Shown here one piece after another: positions 21,061 to 29,410 of a DNA stretch of 30,108 nucleotides. The notes beneath the pieces are model-generated. The model made no database searches, was not told the origin of the DNA, and was given only the letters and a program-made list of their open reading frames with translations. The stretch is from an uncultured Collinsella sp. (GTDB taxonomy: Bacteria > Actinomycetota > Coriobacteriia > Coriobacteriales > Coriobacteriaceae): contig CAAELE010000030.1 in assembly GCA_900756765.1 (NCBI GenBank), forward strand, positions 1 through 30,108, in the 5' to 3' direction. Numbering within the stretch: position 1 is the first letter of the stretch; every line of letters starts with the position of its first letter. Both the position numbers and the translations under genes were made by a program.

Positions 21061-23703
21061 CTACAGCGCACCAGAGCCGGCTTGCATCATGCCGCCGGGG
21101 CCCGAGGTCACGCCGCCGCTGACGAGCGCAGCGCTGCCAGTGTGCGGCGCCGCCGGAGCGGTATCGCCACCGAGCGTGCCCGCCGGACGCGGTGCCGGAA
21201 TCTCGCCCGTGCCGTGGCTAAAGACAAACTTGCCATCGGCCACATCGCACAGGACGGTATCGCCCTCGCCCCACTCGCCGGCCAGCAGCTCCTCGGACAG
21301 CGGGTCCTCGATGAGCTTTTGGATGGCACGGCGCAGCGGACGCGCGCCATTGGTGAGGTCAGTGCCCTCGGCCACGATTTTGTCGTAGGCCGCATCGGTG
21401 AGCTTGATGTTCATGCCGTTGGCAATCAGGCGCTGACGTAGGTCGTCCACCAGCAGGTGCGCGATCTTGGTCAGGTTCTCACCCGAAAGCTTCTGGAACA
21501 CCACGATGTCATCGATACGGTTGAGCAGCTCGGGGCGGAACAGGCGCTTGAGCTCGCCCATCGCACGGCCGCGAATCTCACTCGACGTAAGACCCTGCTC
21601 GCCGGTGGTGCCAAAGCCCACGCTCGCATCCTGCGCGATCTCGCGGGCGCCCACGTTGGACGTCATGATAATCACAGTGTTGCGGAAATCGACCGTCTTG
21701 CCCTGGCTATCGGTCAGGCGGCCCTCCTCCAGCACCTGCAGCAGAATGTTGAAGATATCAGGGTGCGCCTTCTCGATCTCATCGAACAGCACGACCGAGT
21801 ACGGGTGACGGCGCACGGCCTTGGTCAGCTGACCGCCCTCGTCATGGCCAACGTAGCCCGGGGGGCTACCGATAAGCTTGGAGACCTCGAACTCGCTGCC
21901 AAACTCCGACATGTCGAAGCTGATGAGCGCGTCCTTGCTGCCAAAGAGATACTCGGCGAGCGTCTTGGCGAGCTCGGTCTTGCCCGTGCCGGTGGGACCC
22001 AGAAAGATAAAGCTGCCACCGGGACGACGCGGATCCTTGAGCGGCGAGCGACTGCGCCGCACGGCCTTGGCAACGGCCTCGACGGCCTCATCCTGGCCGA
22101 TAATGCGGGTCTTGAGCACGCTTTCGGCCTGCAGCAGGCGACAGCTCTCGCTCTCGGTGAGCGAAGACACCGGCACGCCCGAGGTCACGGACACGATGTC
22201 GGCAATCTGGCTCACGTCGATGGTAAGCGGGCTGGCGTCGAGCTCGGCCGTCCAGGCGGCCTTGGCCTCGGCAAGCTCAATCTCGGCAGCCTTCTGCTGC
22301 TCGGTGATCTCGGCGGCCTTGTTCATGTCGTCGCTCTCGGTAGCCTCCTGTGCGGCAGCCTTGAGCTCTTCGACGCGATGTTCGGCCTCGCGCACCGGCT
22401 CGGGCGCACGGTTGGCGGCGATGCGGGCGCGAGCACCGGCCTCGTCAATGAGGTCGATAGCCTTATCGGGCAGAAAGCGATCCTGGATGTAGCGGTTGGA
22501 GAGGTTCGCGGCAGCTTCGATGGCACCCTGCGTGTAGCGCACGTGGTGGTGTTCCTCGTAGCGCGGCTTGAGCGCGGTCAGGATTTTGACCGTGTCCTCG
22601 ACACTCGGCTCCTCGACATCGATTGTCTGGAAGCGGCGCTCAAACGCCGGATCCTTGGTGAGGTACTTGCGGAACTCCTCGGCCGTGGTGGCACCGATAA
22701 TCTGGAAAGCACCGCGCGCGAGCACCGGCTTGAGCATGGAGCTCGCATCGATAGAACCCTCGGCAGAACCGGCACCGATGATGGTGTGCATCTCGTCGAT
22801 AAACAAGATGACGTCGTCGGCTTCGGTTGCCTCCTGGATCACGTTCTTGAGGCGCTCCTCAAACTCACCGCGATACTTGGCACCCGCGACAAGACCCGGC
22901 AGATCGAGCGTCCAGATATTCTGGTCCATAAGATTCTCGGGCACGTTGCCGGCAGCAATCTGCTGCGCCAGTCCCTCGACGATGGCCGTCTTGCCCACGC
23001 CGGGGTCACCCAGGATAAGTGGGTTGTTCTTGGTGCGGCGCGAAAGGATCTCCATCATGCGCTGGACTTCCTTTTCGCGGCCAATCACGGGATCGAGCTC
23101 GCCGTCGCGCGCCTTTTGCGTGAGGTTAGTGGCGAACTGCTTGAGCGTGTCGGCGCCGCTCCCCTTTTGCTGGGAGGCATCCGAGCCGCTAAAGAACGGC
23201 AGGCCTGCACCGGGACGACCGGCGCCGGCTCCGGCGAGCGGACGCTTCTTGTCCTGATCCTTGGCAGTAAGCTTTTCGATGGCCTTTTTAATGGAAGCAG
23301 ACGACACGCCCAGGCGCATGAGGATGTCCATGGCCATGCCGTTGCCCTCTTCGACGATGCCGATCAGCAAGTGCTCGGTCGAAACGTAGGTCTGGTTGTT
23401 CTCGCGTGCCACGCGGAAGGAGCGCTCCATCACGCTGATGACGAGCGGCGTAAAGGCGAGCTTGGCAGCCTCGGTCTCCTCGCTGGGCTCGGGAACCGTG
23501 GTCTGGACCTCTTTGAGGGTATCCATGATGTCATCGTAGGAGATATCGAGCGAGCGCAGTGCCTCGGCGGCAATACCCTCGTCCTCCTTAGCGAGCGCAA
23601 GCAGCAGGTGCTCGGTGCCCACCTTATTTGAGTGCAGATCGAGCGCCTCTTGCTTGGCCATGGACATGACCTTGCGCGCGCGATCGGTAAAACGGTCTAA
23701 CAT
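21061..23703 (-). CDS. clpC: ATP-dependent Clp protease ATPase ClpC
   Basis: An HSP100 unfoldase that feeds ClpP and also acts as a chaperone. At 880 residues it is somewhat longer than Bacillus ClpC (810). The parts in order are the N-terminal repeat domain (1-145), a Gly/Ala linker (155-182), the first AAA+ module (Walker A GDPGVGKT 232-239, Walker B ILFIDE 299-304), a coiled-coil middle domain (about 435-485), the second AAA+ module (Walker A GPTGTGKT 569-576, Walker B VVLFDE 637-642), and a C-terminal Gly/Ala-rich tail ending in MMQAGSGAL. The middle domain is the short ClpC type. The start ATG 23703 follows GAGGA. No CtsR box or CIRCE is visible upstream; a TATACT (minus, 23789-23784) could be a -10. 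Confidence 0.97.
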   Translation of the reverse strand: MLDRFTDRARKVMSMAKQEALDLHSNKVGTEHLLLALAKEDEGIAAEALRSLDISYDDIMDTLKEVQTTVPEPSEETEAAKLAFTPLVISVMERSFRVARENNQTYVSTEHLLIGIVEEGNGMAMDILMRLGVSSASIKKAIEKLTAKDQDKKRPLAGAGAGRPGAGLPFFSGSDASQQKGSGADTLKQFATNLTQKARDGELDPVIGREKEVQRMMEILSRRTKNNPLILGDPGVGKTAIVEGLAQQIAAGNVPENLMDQNIWTLDLPGLVAGAKYRGEFEERLKNVIQEATEADDVILFIDEMHTIIGAGSAEGSIDASSMLKPVLARGAFQIIGATTAEEFRKYLTKDPAFERRFQTIDVEEPSVEDTVKILTALKPRYEEHHHVRYTQGAIEAAANLSNRYIQDRFLPDKAIDLIDEAGARARIAANRAPEPVREAEHRVEELKAAAQEATESDDMNKAAEITEQQKAAEIELAEAKAAWTAELDASPLTIDVSQIADIVSVTSGVPVSSLTESESCRLLQAESVLKTRIIGQDEAVEAVAKAVRRSRSPLKDPRRPGGSFIFLGPTGTGKTELAKTLAEYLFGSKDALISFDMSEFGSEFEVSKLIGSPPGYVGHDEGGQLTKAVRRHPYSVVLFDEIEKAHPDIFNILLQVLEEGRLTDSQGKTVDFRNTVIIMTSNVGAREIAQDASVGFGTTGEQGLTSSEIRGRAMGELKRLFRPELLNRIDDIVVFQKLSGENLTKIAHLLVDDLRQRLIANGMNIKLTDAAYDKIVAEGTDLTNGARPLRRAIQKLIEDPLSEELLAGEWGEGDTVLCDVADGKFVFSHGTGEIPAPRPAGTLGGDTAPAAPHTGSAALVSGGVTSGPGGMMQAGSGAL

Positions 23704-23739
23704 GCTAGTTCCTCTTAGACGAGCTAGTTTTTCAAACGC

Positions 23740-23764
23740 AAAGCGCCACTCGTGGCGGCGCTTT
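23740..23764. other. Hairpin in the clpC leader
   Basis: AAAGCGCC (23740-23747) pairs with GGCGCTTT (23757-23764); the inner GCCAC/GTGGC gives an alternative fold. It lies about 40 bases before the clpC start, on the likely mRNA leader. Its role is unknown. Confidence 0.5.
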
Positions 23765-23838
23765 GGTCTCTTTACCCATATGGAGTATATGTTAACCGCT
23801 GGGTCCTTTTCCGCATGCAGCCATACGACAACGTCTAC

Positions 23839-23863
23839 AAAAAAGGAATCGCCGGGTGCGGCG
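23839..23863 (-). terminator. Weak terminator of the DUF2798 gene
   Basis: A CGCCG/CGGCG stem (23850-23854 and 23859-23863) with a 4-base loop, then on the minus strand ATTCC and six T (23844-23839). The stem is short, so the call is tentative. Confidence 0.4.
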
Positions 23864-23888
23864 GGCGCTCTAGGTTAGAGGCTGTTGC

Positions 23889-24491
23889 CTAGCAGGCAGG
23901 CTCGGCGCCCATGCTCTCGGCAACGTCATTGACGGCATCGGCAACGGGAGCGCCAGGCATACGCACAAGCTCCATATGCTGCTCTTCAAAGACGGTTCCC
24001 ATGGGGAAGGCGCGGCGGAAGACAAAGCGAGCAACCGGACCAGCCACCAGCAGGTTCCAGGGCAGGGCCATGATAAAGTTGCGCGGAATGTTGACGAGCC
24101 ACATCATCGGCAGCGCCTGCAAATTGGCAAGCGGGCCGCCGGGCATATGGAACAGGCCTTCACACGCGCCGTAGAGCGACATGATGATAACCATGGGAAC
24201 GACCATGCAGGAGCTGACGGCGAGCGTCATGGCAAGCGGCGAGCTCTTGCCCGGCGTGACCAGGAATTTAAAGGCGAAGCCCTTAGCAAGGGGGCTGGCA
24301 ACAAACCAGTCGCAGCACATGGCAAAAACGTAGGCAACGGGGAAGCCGAGCCACGCGGCGGCAACAACCTCACCGTTGATGGCCCCATGCTGCAGGGCAA
24401 CGTTGTAGATGCTCATCCAAAGCACCATGCAAAAGCACATGATAAAGGTGAACAGCAGGCTCTCTCGTTTGTTGATAGGCATAAAGGGCAT
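23889..24491 (-). CDS. DUF2798 membrane protein
   Basis: A 200-residue integral membrane protein built of two similar halves. Each has a pair of helices with PxxxxR/K...F..F.M...M-type starts (NKRESLLFTFIMCFCMVLWM near 7-26 and SPLAMTLAVSSCMVVPMVIIM near 85-105). This is the DUF2798 arrangement; the function of the family is unknown. The start at 24491 has AAAGGA very close (2 bases); the ATG three codons later (24482) has an 11-base spacing, so the true start is uncertain. A strong hairpin with a U-tract precedes the gene. Confidence 0.75.
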   Translation of the reverse strand: MPFMPINKRESLLFTFIMCFCMVLWMSIYNVALQHGAINGEVVAAAWLGFPVAYVFAMCCDWFVASPLAKGFAFKFLVTPGKSSPLAMTLAVSSCMVVPMVIIMSLYGACEGLFHMPGGPLANLQALPMMWLVNIPRNFIMALPWNLLVAGPVARFVFRRAFPMGTVFEEQHMELVRMPGAPVADAVNDVAESMGAEPAC

Positions 24492-24525
24492 GGTCCTTTC
24501 TGTGTTACGCCGCTACGCCACGCAA

Positions 24526-24577
24526 CAAAAACGGGCGGGCGAGATGGAGCTGCTGGGACTTCATCTCGCCCGCCCGT
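24526..24577 (-). terminator. Strong terminator or attenuator before DUF2798 gene
   Basis: A perfect 16-bp stem, ACGGGCGGGCGAGATG (24531-24546) with its complement at 24562-24577, and a run of five T on the minus strand. It lies 35 bases before the DUF2798 start. It either ends transcription coming from the ThrE-like gene or attenuates the DUF2798 mRNA. Confidence 0.8.
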
Positions 24578-24692
24578 GGTACGTGCGTCTGCGACTACTT
24601 ATGTGGTGGAACTACCCTAACACAAACGGCGCGCGCTTCGTAAGCGATGAGTTTATGAAGATGCAGGGCACCAATAATCCCCCGACCCCATA
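24578..24692. other. Intergenic stretch without gene
   Basis: Together with the neighbouring hairpins this makes up the 304-base gap 24492-24795. I see no open frame with a ribosome site and no further repeat in this part. Confidence 0.4.
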
Positions 24693-24759
24693 AGTTGCGG
24701 TGGAATACGGACTGTTTTGACCCTTTAAGCAGCAATTCAGTCCCTATTTCACCGCAACT
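24693..24759. repeat. 67-base inverted repeat (REP/MITE-like)
   Basis: The 22-base arms 24693-24714 and 24738-24759 (outer AGTTGCGGTG/CACCGCAACT, inner GGACTG/CAGTCC) are complementary at 20 positions, with a 23-base loop. There is no U-tract, so a dispersed palindromic element is more likely than a terminator. Confidence 0.65.
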
Positions 24760-24762
24760 CAT

Positions 24763-24795
24763 TTGGTGCAAAGTGACCTGTCCTCCTTGCACCAA
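24763..24795 (-). terminator. Hairpin directly after the ThrE-like gene
   Basis: TTGGTGCAA (24763-24771) and TTGCACCAA (24787-24795) form a 9-bp stem touching the stop codon. There is no clear U-tract. The CTTGCACCAAT part also occurs at 26529-26539 on the other side of the gene, so it may belong to a repeat family rather than be a true terminator. Confidence 0.4.
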
Positions 24796-26364
24796 TTAGC
24801 TGGTGTGGCGCCAGCGAGGGTCGGTGAGTGTACGTGCCACACCCAGACCAACGGGCAAAAACGCCACGATGAGCACTGCACGCACAAACCAACCGAGCAT
24901 ATTGACCGTATCGAAGGTGCACATGTAGTACATCGAGCGATACAGATACAGGCCCGGCACCATAATGACAATTGATGGCACCGTGAGGGCGATACGTGGG
25001 TAGGTGAGCTTGACTTCGGCCAAGCTTGCCAGCAGCCCCGATACCAGCGCGCCGATAAACGCTGCCGCCTCGGGAGGCATTCCCGCGCTGAGGCCCAGGA
25101 AGGGAAGCATCGTCGGCGCATCGACGAGCGTAAGGCGCAAGGTATTGGACACGGCGCCGATCAGCCCAGCTGCCGCGGCCATCTTTACCGGGCTGTTGAA
25201 CATCACCGAGAAGCCGAATACGCCAACGAAGCTCATCACCACGCGCAGGAGCGTAAGGGCAAGCGGCGAAAGGCCGAGCGGAGCAAAATCATCCGGTGCC
25301 AGCCCCACACACTCGGCAACCATCCAGCCCACAAGGGTCGCCATCACAATAATCGACACGGCATACGAAAGACGCTCAATGCCGCTTCGCATATCGAGCT
25401 TAGCGATGTCGAGGCCTGCCGTAATGAGGGGAAAGCCGGGAATCACAAAGAGCATGGCGCCGATATAGCCTTCTTGGTGCGACATTGCCCCCGGTACGAC
25501 CTGGCCAAGGCCGAGCAATGCCAGCAGATACGAAACGCAAGCGAGCGCAACGCCCGTCGTCAGCGCGCTAAACTGGCCAAGACCCTGCTTGAGAATATGG
25601 GAGCGAGCAAAGTTGCCGACACCAGCGCCCACGAATGCACAGGCCATCTCGATAGGGCCGCCGCCGAGCAAAAAGACGAAGGCGCCGCAAGCACAGGCTG
25701 CCGCAAGGCCCTGTTGCCAGGGAGAGTAATCGGGCTTTGAGCTCTCAACGGTCCTGAGCATCTCGTGGTATTCGTGCACGGTAAACCGGCGCCCATACGT
25801 CTCGATTTCCTTTAAGAAGCTCTCCATCATCCAAATGCGATGGGTATTGACTCCCGTTGTGGGCAGGCTGACAACCTCGTTAAAGCAGTGGCCGCCTTCG
25901 ATGCAGGTGCACTCAAACGACAGAAGGCTCAGGTCGACGTGAATCGTGACGCCGAGTACGGCAGCAACACGATTCATGGTATCGCGCACGCGCCAGGCAC
26001 CTGTTCCGCTTGCAAGCATAAGCATGCCGGTGCGGCAGATGATGGATGACTTATCGGTGAGCGGCGCATCGACGGCAAGCTCATCGCCTGCCGTCACGAT
26101 CTGGTGCCAATCAGTTTTCATATGGAGCGCGCCGGCACGAACGCCGTGGTGCATGGGGGCTCTCGAAAGCAGCGAGTCAAGGCGCGAAAGCTGTGGGGGC
26201 TCCGCTGATCCGACCTCAACCTCATCAGCCTCTTCATCGACCAGATCAAAGGAATCAAGCGGCGCTGGCTCGCGACGGTCGATCAGCTCCTCGTCCTCAT
26301 CATCAAAGTAGTTGAACTGATCGAGCATGTCCTCTTCGATTGCACGCTCGCTCGCATCGTCCAT
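24796..26364 (-). CDS. ThrE-family threonine/serine exporter-like protein
   Basis: A 522-residue membrane protein of the ThrE/YjjP-YjjB type. An acidic cytoplasmic N-terminal extension (about 1-60, many Asp/Glu) is followed by the ThrE N-terminal domain (ICRTGMLMLASGTGAWRVRDTMN near 110, GVTIHVDLSLLSF), five helices, then the second, DUF3815-like half with five more. Both halves are in one chain, as in Corynebacterium ThrE. The family exports Thr/Ser or, for YjjPB, succinate, so the substrate here is open. The start is ATG 26364 with GGGAG upstream. It is flanked on both sides by palindromic repeats and not in an operon. Confidence 0.85.
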   Translation of the reverse strand: MDDASERAIEEDMLDQFNYFDDEDEELIDRREPAPLDSFDLVDEEADEVEVGSAEPPQLSRLDSLLSRAPMHHGVRAGALHMKTDWHQIVTAGDELAVDAPLTDKSSIICRTGMLMLASGTGAWRVRDTMNRVAAVLGVTIHVDLSLLSFECTCIEGGHCFNEVVSLPTTGVNTHRIWMMESFLKEIETYGRRFTVHEYHEMLRTVESSKPDYSPWQQGLAAACACGAFVFLLGGGPIEMACAFVGAGVGNFARSHILKQGLGQFSALTTGVALACVSYLLALLGLGQVVPGAMSHQEGYIGAMLFVIPGFPLITAGLDIAKLDMRSGIERLSYAVSIIVMATLVGWMVAECVGLAPDDFAPLGLSPLALTLLRVVMSFVGVFGFSVMFNSPVKMAAAAGLIGAVSNTLRLTLVDAPTMLPFLGLSAGMPPEAAAFIGALVSGLLASLAEVKLTYPRIALTVPSIVIMVPGLYLYRSMYYMCTFDTVNMLGWFVRAVLIVAFLPVGLGVARTLTDPRWRHTS

Positions 26365-26473
26365 ATAGACGCTCCCTTCCTACCGACTAACCCCCATCCT
26401 AGGCAGCGACGGCTAAAGGAAACATAAAAGAGACGGCTGTCATGCGAGCCATGTGCGCAATAGCCGTTGGGTA

Positions 26474-26525
26474 GTCGTTGGGGACGCTCTTGAATGACTA
26501 GTTGTTTAAGAACGTCCCCAACGAC
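26474..26525. repeat. Palindrome GTCGTTGGGGACG (REP-like)
   Basis: The perfect 13-bp arms 26474-26486 and 26513-26525 extend by TCTT/AAGA after a one-base mismatch; the loop is AT-rich. Related GTTGGGGACAGTCC (26564-26551, minus) and GGGACGTTCC (26588-26579, minus) units follow within 65 bases. This suggests a cluster of dispersed palindromic elements. Confidence 0.65.
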
Positions 26526-26705
26526 CACCTTGCACCAATAGCTTGACAAGGACTGTCCCCAACTGCCGGCAGAAAAGGAACGTCCCTAAGTGCCACATCT
26601 GGACCAAGGCAACGCCAATGTTTTGGCAACGACAGCGAAAGCCCGCCAGAGTGAGCAAGGTGCCTTCAAGCAAAATGGCGCCGCAGGTTGAGCATAAGTC
26701 AGCGA

Positions 26706-26804
26706 GCGGGCCGCATTTGAGACAAGGTGACGTGAAACGAAAGGGCGCTGACCTCCTGGTCGCGCCCTTGAAGTTGAACGTCAGATTGTCCAAATGCGGC
26801 CCGC
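26706..26804. repeat. 99-base near-complete palindrome
   Basis: The outer arms GCGGGCCGCATTTG (26706-26719) and CAAATGCGGCCCGC (26791-26804) are perfect. Inner blocks GACAA/TTGTC, TGACGT/ACGTCA, AAGGGCGC/GCGCCCTT and GACC/GGTC keep the symmetry down to a TCCT loop. It can form a long hairpin or cruciform. It may be a MITE-like element or a strong transcription end for lysS, although no U-tract follows. Confidence 0.75.
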
Positions 26805-26817
26805 GCAGCGTCGAGCC

Positions 26818-26844
26818 GTTACGCGGTTCGTAGAACCGCGTAAC
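26818..26844 (-). terminator. Hairpin after lysS
   Basis: GTTACGCGGTTC (26818-26829) and its perfect complement (26833-26844) with a 3-base loop, 3 bases after the lysS stop. There is no T-run, so termination may rely on this and the larger palindrome together. Confidence 0.5.
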
Positions 26845-26847
26845 TAG

Positions 26848-28812
26848 TTAGTACATCTTCGCGCCGGCAGGGATGGAAGCGTCGAGCTGAATCAGGTTGA
26901 GGCGCTCCTCGCCCTCCTCCTCGTGGATGGCGCTGATGAGCATGCCACAGCTGGGGATGCCCATCATCTTGCGCGGAGGCAGGTTGGTGATGGCGAGCAG
27001 GGTCTTGCCGACCAGATCCTCGGGCTCGTAATAATCGTGAATGCCGGAGAGGATGGTGCGGTCGGTACCGGTACCGTCGTCGAGCGTAAAGTTCAGCAGC
27101 TTCTTGGACTTCTTGACGGCCTCGCATGCCTTGACCTTCACAGCGCGGAAATCGCTCTTGGAGAAGGTATCAAAGTCGACGAACTCCTCGAACAGCGGCT
27201 CAACGGCGATCTTGGAGTAATCGAGCGTGGGTTTAAGCGACTCAACGAACGGGCTCGCGGCGTTGCCGGCCTCGGCAGCCTTGGCGGCAGCGGCACCGGA
27301 CTGGAAACCCTTCTCGGGCTTCATGTGCGGGAACAGCAGCACGTCGCGGATGGAAGCCTGGTTGGTGAGCAGCATGACCACGCGGTCGATACCGATGCCG
27401 ATGCCGCCCGCGGGAGGCATACCGTACTCGAGGGCGCGCACGTAGTCCTCGTCATACTCCATGGCCTCGTCGTCGCCGCCGGCCTTCTCGGCCATCTGGG
27501 CAGCAAAGCGCTCAGCCTGGTCGACCGGGTCGTTGAGCTCGGAGAACGCGTTGGCGTACTCGTGACCGGCAATAACCAGCTCAAAGCGGTGCGTCAGGCG
27601 CGGGTCGTCCTCAAAGCGCTTGGCAAGCGGGCTGACCTCGATGGGGTAATCGCACACGAACGTGGGGTTGACGATGGTGTCCTCGCCCAGCTCATCGTAA
27701 ATCTCGGCGATAATCTTGCCGGCGGTCCACTCGGGCTTAATCTCCAGGCCCTTCTCGCGCGCGGCGGCAGCAAGCTCCTCGACCGGCGTGTCGATGGTGA
27801 CCTGCTTGCCGAGCACGTCGGAAACGATGTCGGTCATGGGACGGCTGGCCCACTCACCAGAAAGGTCGATGGTCTGGCCCTGGTACTCGATGACCTCGGG
27901 GTTGCCGATGGCCTTGTTGGCAGCCTTGATGACACCCTGGGCGAGTGCCTTCATGCCCTCGAGGTCGGAGAAGGCACGGTAGGCCTCCATCGTGGTGAAC
28001 TCGGGGTTGTGGGTAAGGTCCATGCCCTCGTTACGGAAGATGCGGCCGATCTCGAACACGCGCTCAAAACCACCGACAATGCAGCGCTTGAGGTGCAGCT
28101 CGGTGGCAATACGCAGGTAGCACTCCTGATCGAGCGCGTTGAAGTGGGTGATGAACGGCTTGGCAGTAGCGCCGCCCTGGATGGTCTGCAGGATGGGGGT
28201 CTCGACCTCCATGTAGCCGTCGGACTCCATAAAGCGACGGAAGGTGGAGAGAATCTGCGAACGCTTACGGAAGGTCTCGCGAACGTCGTCGTTGGCGATC
28301 AGGTCGACATAGCGCTGGCGATAGCGGGTCTCCTTGTCGGAAAGACCGTGGAACTTCTCGGGCAGCGGACGAACGGCCTTGGCAAGCAGGGTCGCGCTCT
28401 TAGGGGCAACGGAAAGCTGGCCACGCTGGGTGCGCACGACCACGCCGGTCACGCCCAGGATATCGCCCAGGTCGAGGGCCTTGAGCGTACTCCAGGCAGC
28501 CTCGTCCATGTCGTTGATGCGGCAGAACAGCTGAATCTCGGCAGTCGCATCGCGCACGACGATGAACATAATCTTGCCCTGACCGCGCTTGGCGACCACG
28601 CGGCCGGCGATCTTCACGACGTCCTCGGTGTCCTCACCATCGGCAAGCTCGGCGTACTTTGCCTCGATATCGGCGACGTAGTCCTCAAGCTCAGAGTGCT
28701 CGGGATAGGGGTTCTGGCCCGCCTCGAACAGGGCGGCGCGCTTGGCCAGGCGGGTGGCGCGCTCGTCGTTGAGCGTCGATGCCTGATCGGCGGCGTTCTG
28801 GTTCTCTGCCAT
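26848..28812 (-). CDS. lysS: Lysyl-tRNA synthetase, class II, with C-terminal tRNA-binding domain
   Basis: Charges tRNA-Lys. The 654 residues comprise an N-terminal OB-fold anticodon domain (about 65-150), a class II core with motif 2 FRNEGMDLTHNPEFTTMEAY (259-278) and motif 3 GGIGIGIDRVVML (469-481), an Ala-rich linker (505-520), and an extra domain of about 105 residues (548-654). The extra domain starts DFDTFSKSDFRAVKVKACE and contains LPPRKMMGIPSCGMLISA. It is the EMAPII/Trbp111-type tRNA-binding OB-fold usually found at the end of MetRS. Ordinary bacterial LysRS ends near residue 505. Start ATG 28812 follows GAGGAG. It lies after greA, across a terminator. Confidence 0.97.
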   Translation of the reverse strand: MAENQNAADQASTLNDERATRLAKRAALFEAGQNPYPEHSELEDYVADIEAKYAELADGEDTEDVVKIAGRVVAKRGQGKIMFIVVRDATAEIQLFCRINDMDEAAWSTLKALDLGDILGVTGVVVRTQRGQLSVAPKSATLLAKAVRPLPEKFHGLSDKETRYRQRYVDLIANDDVRETFRKRSQILSTFRRFMESDGYMEVETPILQTIQGGATAKPFITHFNALDQECYLRIATELHLKRCIVGGFERVFEIGRIFRNEGMDLTHNPEFTTMEAYRAFSDLEGMKALAQGVIKAANKAIGNPEVIEYQGQTIDLSGEWASRPMTDIVSDVLGKQVTIDTPVEELAAAAREKGLEIKPEWTAGKIIAEIYDELGEDTIVNPTFVCDYPIEVSPLAKRFEDDPRLTHRFELVIAGHEYANAFSELNDPVDQAERFAAQMAEKAGGDDEAMEYDEDYVRALEYGMPPAGGIGIGIDRVVMLLTNQASIRDVLLFPHMKPEKGFQSGAAAAKAAEAGNAASPFVESLKPTLDYSKIAVEPLFEEFVDFDTFSKSDFRAVKVKACEAVKKSKKLLNFTLDDGTGTDRTILSGIHDYYEPEDLVGKTLLAITNLPPRKMMGIPSCGMLISAIHEEEGEERLNLIQLDASIPAGAKMY

Positions 28813-28830
28813 AAGTTAGCTCCTCAAACT

Positions 28831-28867
28831 AAAACGCTCCCCAGGATTCGGTCCCAGGGAGCGAAAA
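28831..28867 (-). terminator. Terminator between greA and lysS
   Basis: CGCTCCC (28835-28841) pairs with GGGAGCG (28857-28863); an A-run lies on each side, so a T-run follows on either strand. On the minus strand it would end greA mRNA about 25 bases after the stop. Confidence 0.7.
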
Positions 28868-28891
28868 CATACCTTTACGCGGGACCGTGGT

Positions 28892-29362
28892 CTAGCGTGC
28901 GATCTTGGCGATGGTGTAGACGCGAGTCTTGCCGGAAGGCGTAACGACCTCGACGGAATCGCCCTCGCCGTGACCGATGATGGCGTGACCGACCGGAGAC
29001 TCGTTGGAGATCTTGTGCTCGAGCGAGTTGGTCTCGGTGGTACCGACAAGCGTGACCTCGATAAGCTCACCGTTGGGGTCGACCAGGGTAACGGTCGAGC
29101 CAATGGAGACGGTCAGGTCGCCCGTGCTGGCAGCGATCTGAGCGTTGGCGAGGATGGCCTGGATCTCGGCAATACGAGCGGCGTTCTGGGCCTGCTTGTC
29201 CTTAGCGGCGTCATACTCGGAGTTCTCCGAAAGGTCGCCGAACGCGCGGGCTTCCTTGATGTCCTCGACGATCTCCTTGGCGTAATCGCCCTCACGCCAA
29301 GCGAGCTCCTCGACGAGCTTCTGGCGGCCCTCAGCGGTCAGTACGATCTGGCTTGCGTCCAT
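28892..29362 (-). CDS. greA: Transcription elongation factor GreA
   Basis: Rescues backtracked RNA polymerase by stimulating cleavage of the RNA 3' end. It has 156 residues. The N-terminal coiled coil (about 10-75) contains the tip GDLSENSEYDAAKDKQA with the acidic Asp43 and Glu46 that reach the active site. The C-terminal FKBP-like domain follows (ISNESPVGHAIIGHGEGD). The start is ATG 29362 with GGGGAG eight bases upstream; an upstream in-frame ATG (29392) would overlap no ribosome site. It lies between tatA and lysS, each set off by a terminator. Confidence 0.96.
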   Translation of the reverse strand: MDASQIVLTAEGRQKLVEELAWREGDYAKEIVEDIKEARAFGDLSENSEYDAAKDKQAQNAARIAEIQAILANAQIAASTGDLTVSIGSTVTLVDPNGELIEVTLVGTTETNSLEHKISNESPVGHAIIGHGEGDSVEVVTPSGKTRVYTIAKIAR

Positions 29363-29410
29363 ACGGATATCTCCCCAACTCTGATCAAACAATCAACTGT
29401 CAACAAAACG

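Larger units (their letters stand above)
26365..26847. other. Repeat-rich intergenic region
   Basis: No gene is supported in these 483 bases. The open frames seen (for example minus 26793-26506) lack a ribosome site and family features and run through palindromes. The region holds three separate palindromes, listed individually. Confidence 0.6.

Noticed and set aside
21457..23631. Plus-strand open frame of over 700 codons opposite clpC
   Set aside because: clpC is unmistakable on the other strand; long antisense frames are common in high-GC genes with this codon bias.
23704..23888. CtsR or HrcA (CIRCE) operator upstream of clpC
   Set aside because: Neither the CtsR heptad pair nor the TTAGCACTC-N9-GAGTGCTAA palindrome is present.
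26506..26793. Minus ORF of 95 codons with several Cys
   Set aside because: It lies across palindromic repeats, has no ribosome site, and the Cys spacing matches no domain I know.
26923..28944. Plus-strand open frame opposite lysS
   Set aside because: It runs through lysS and past its start, and has no motif or ribosome site; it is an antisense shadow.
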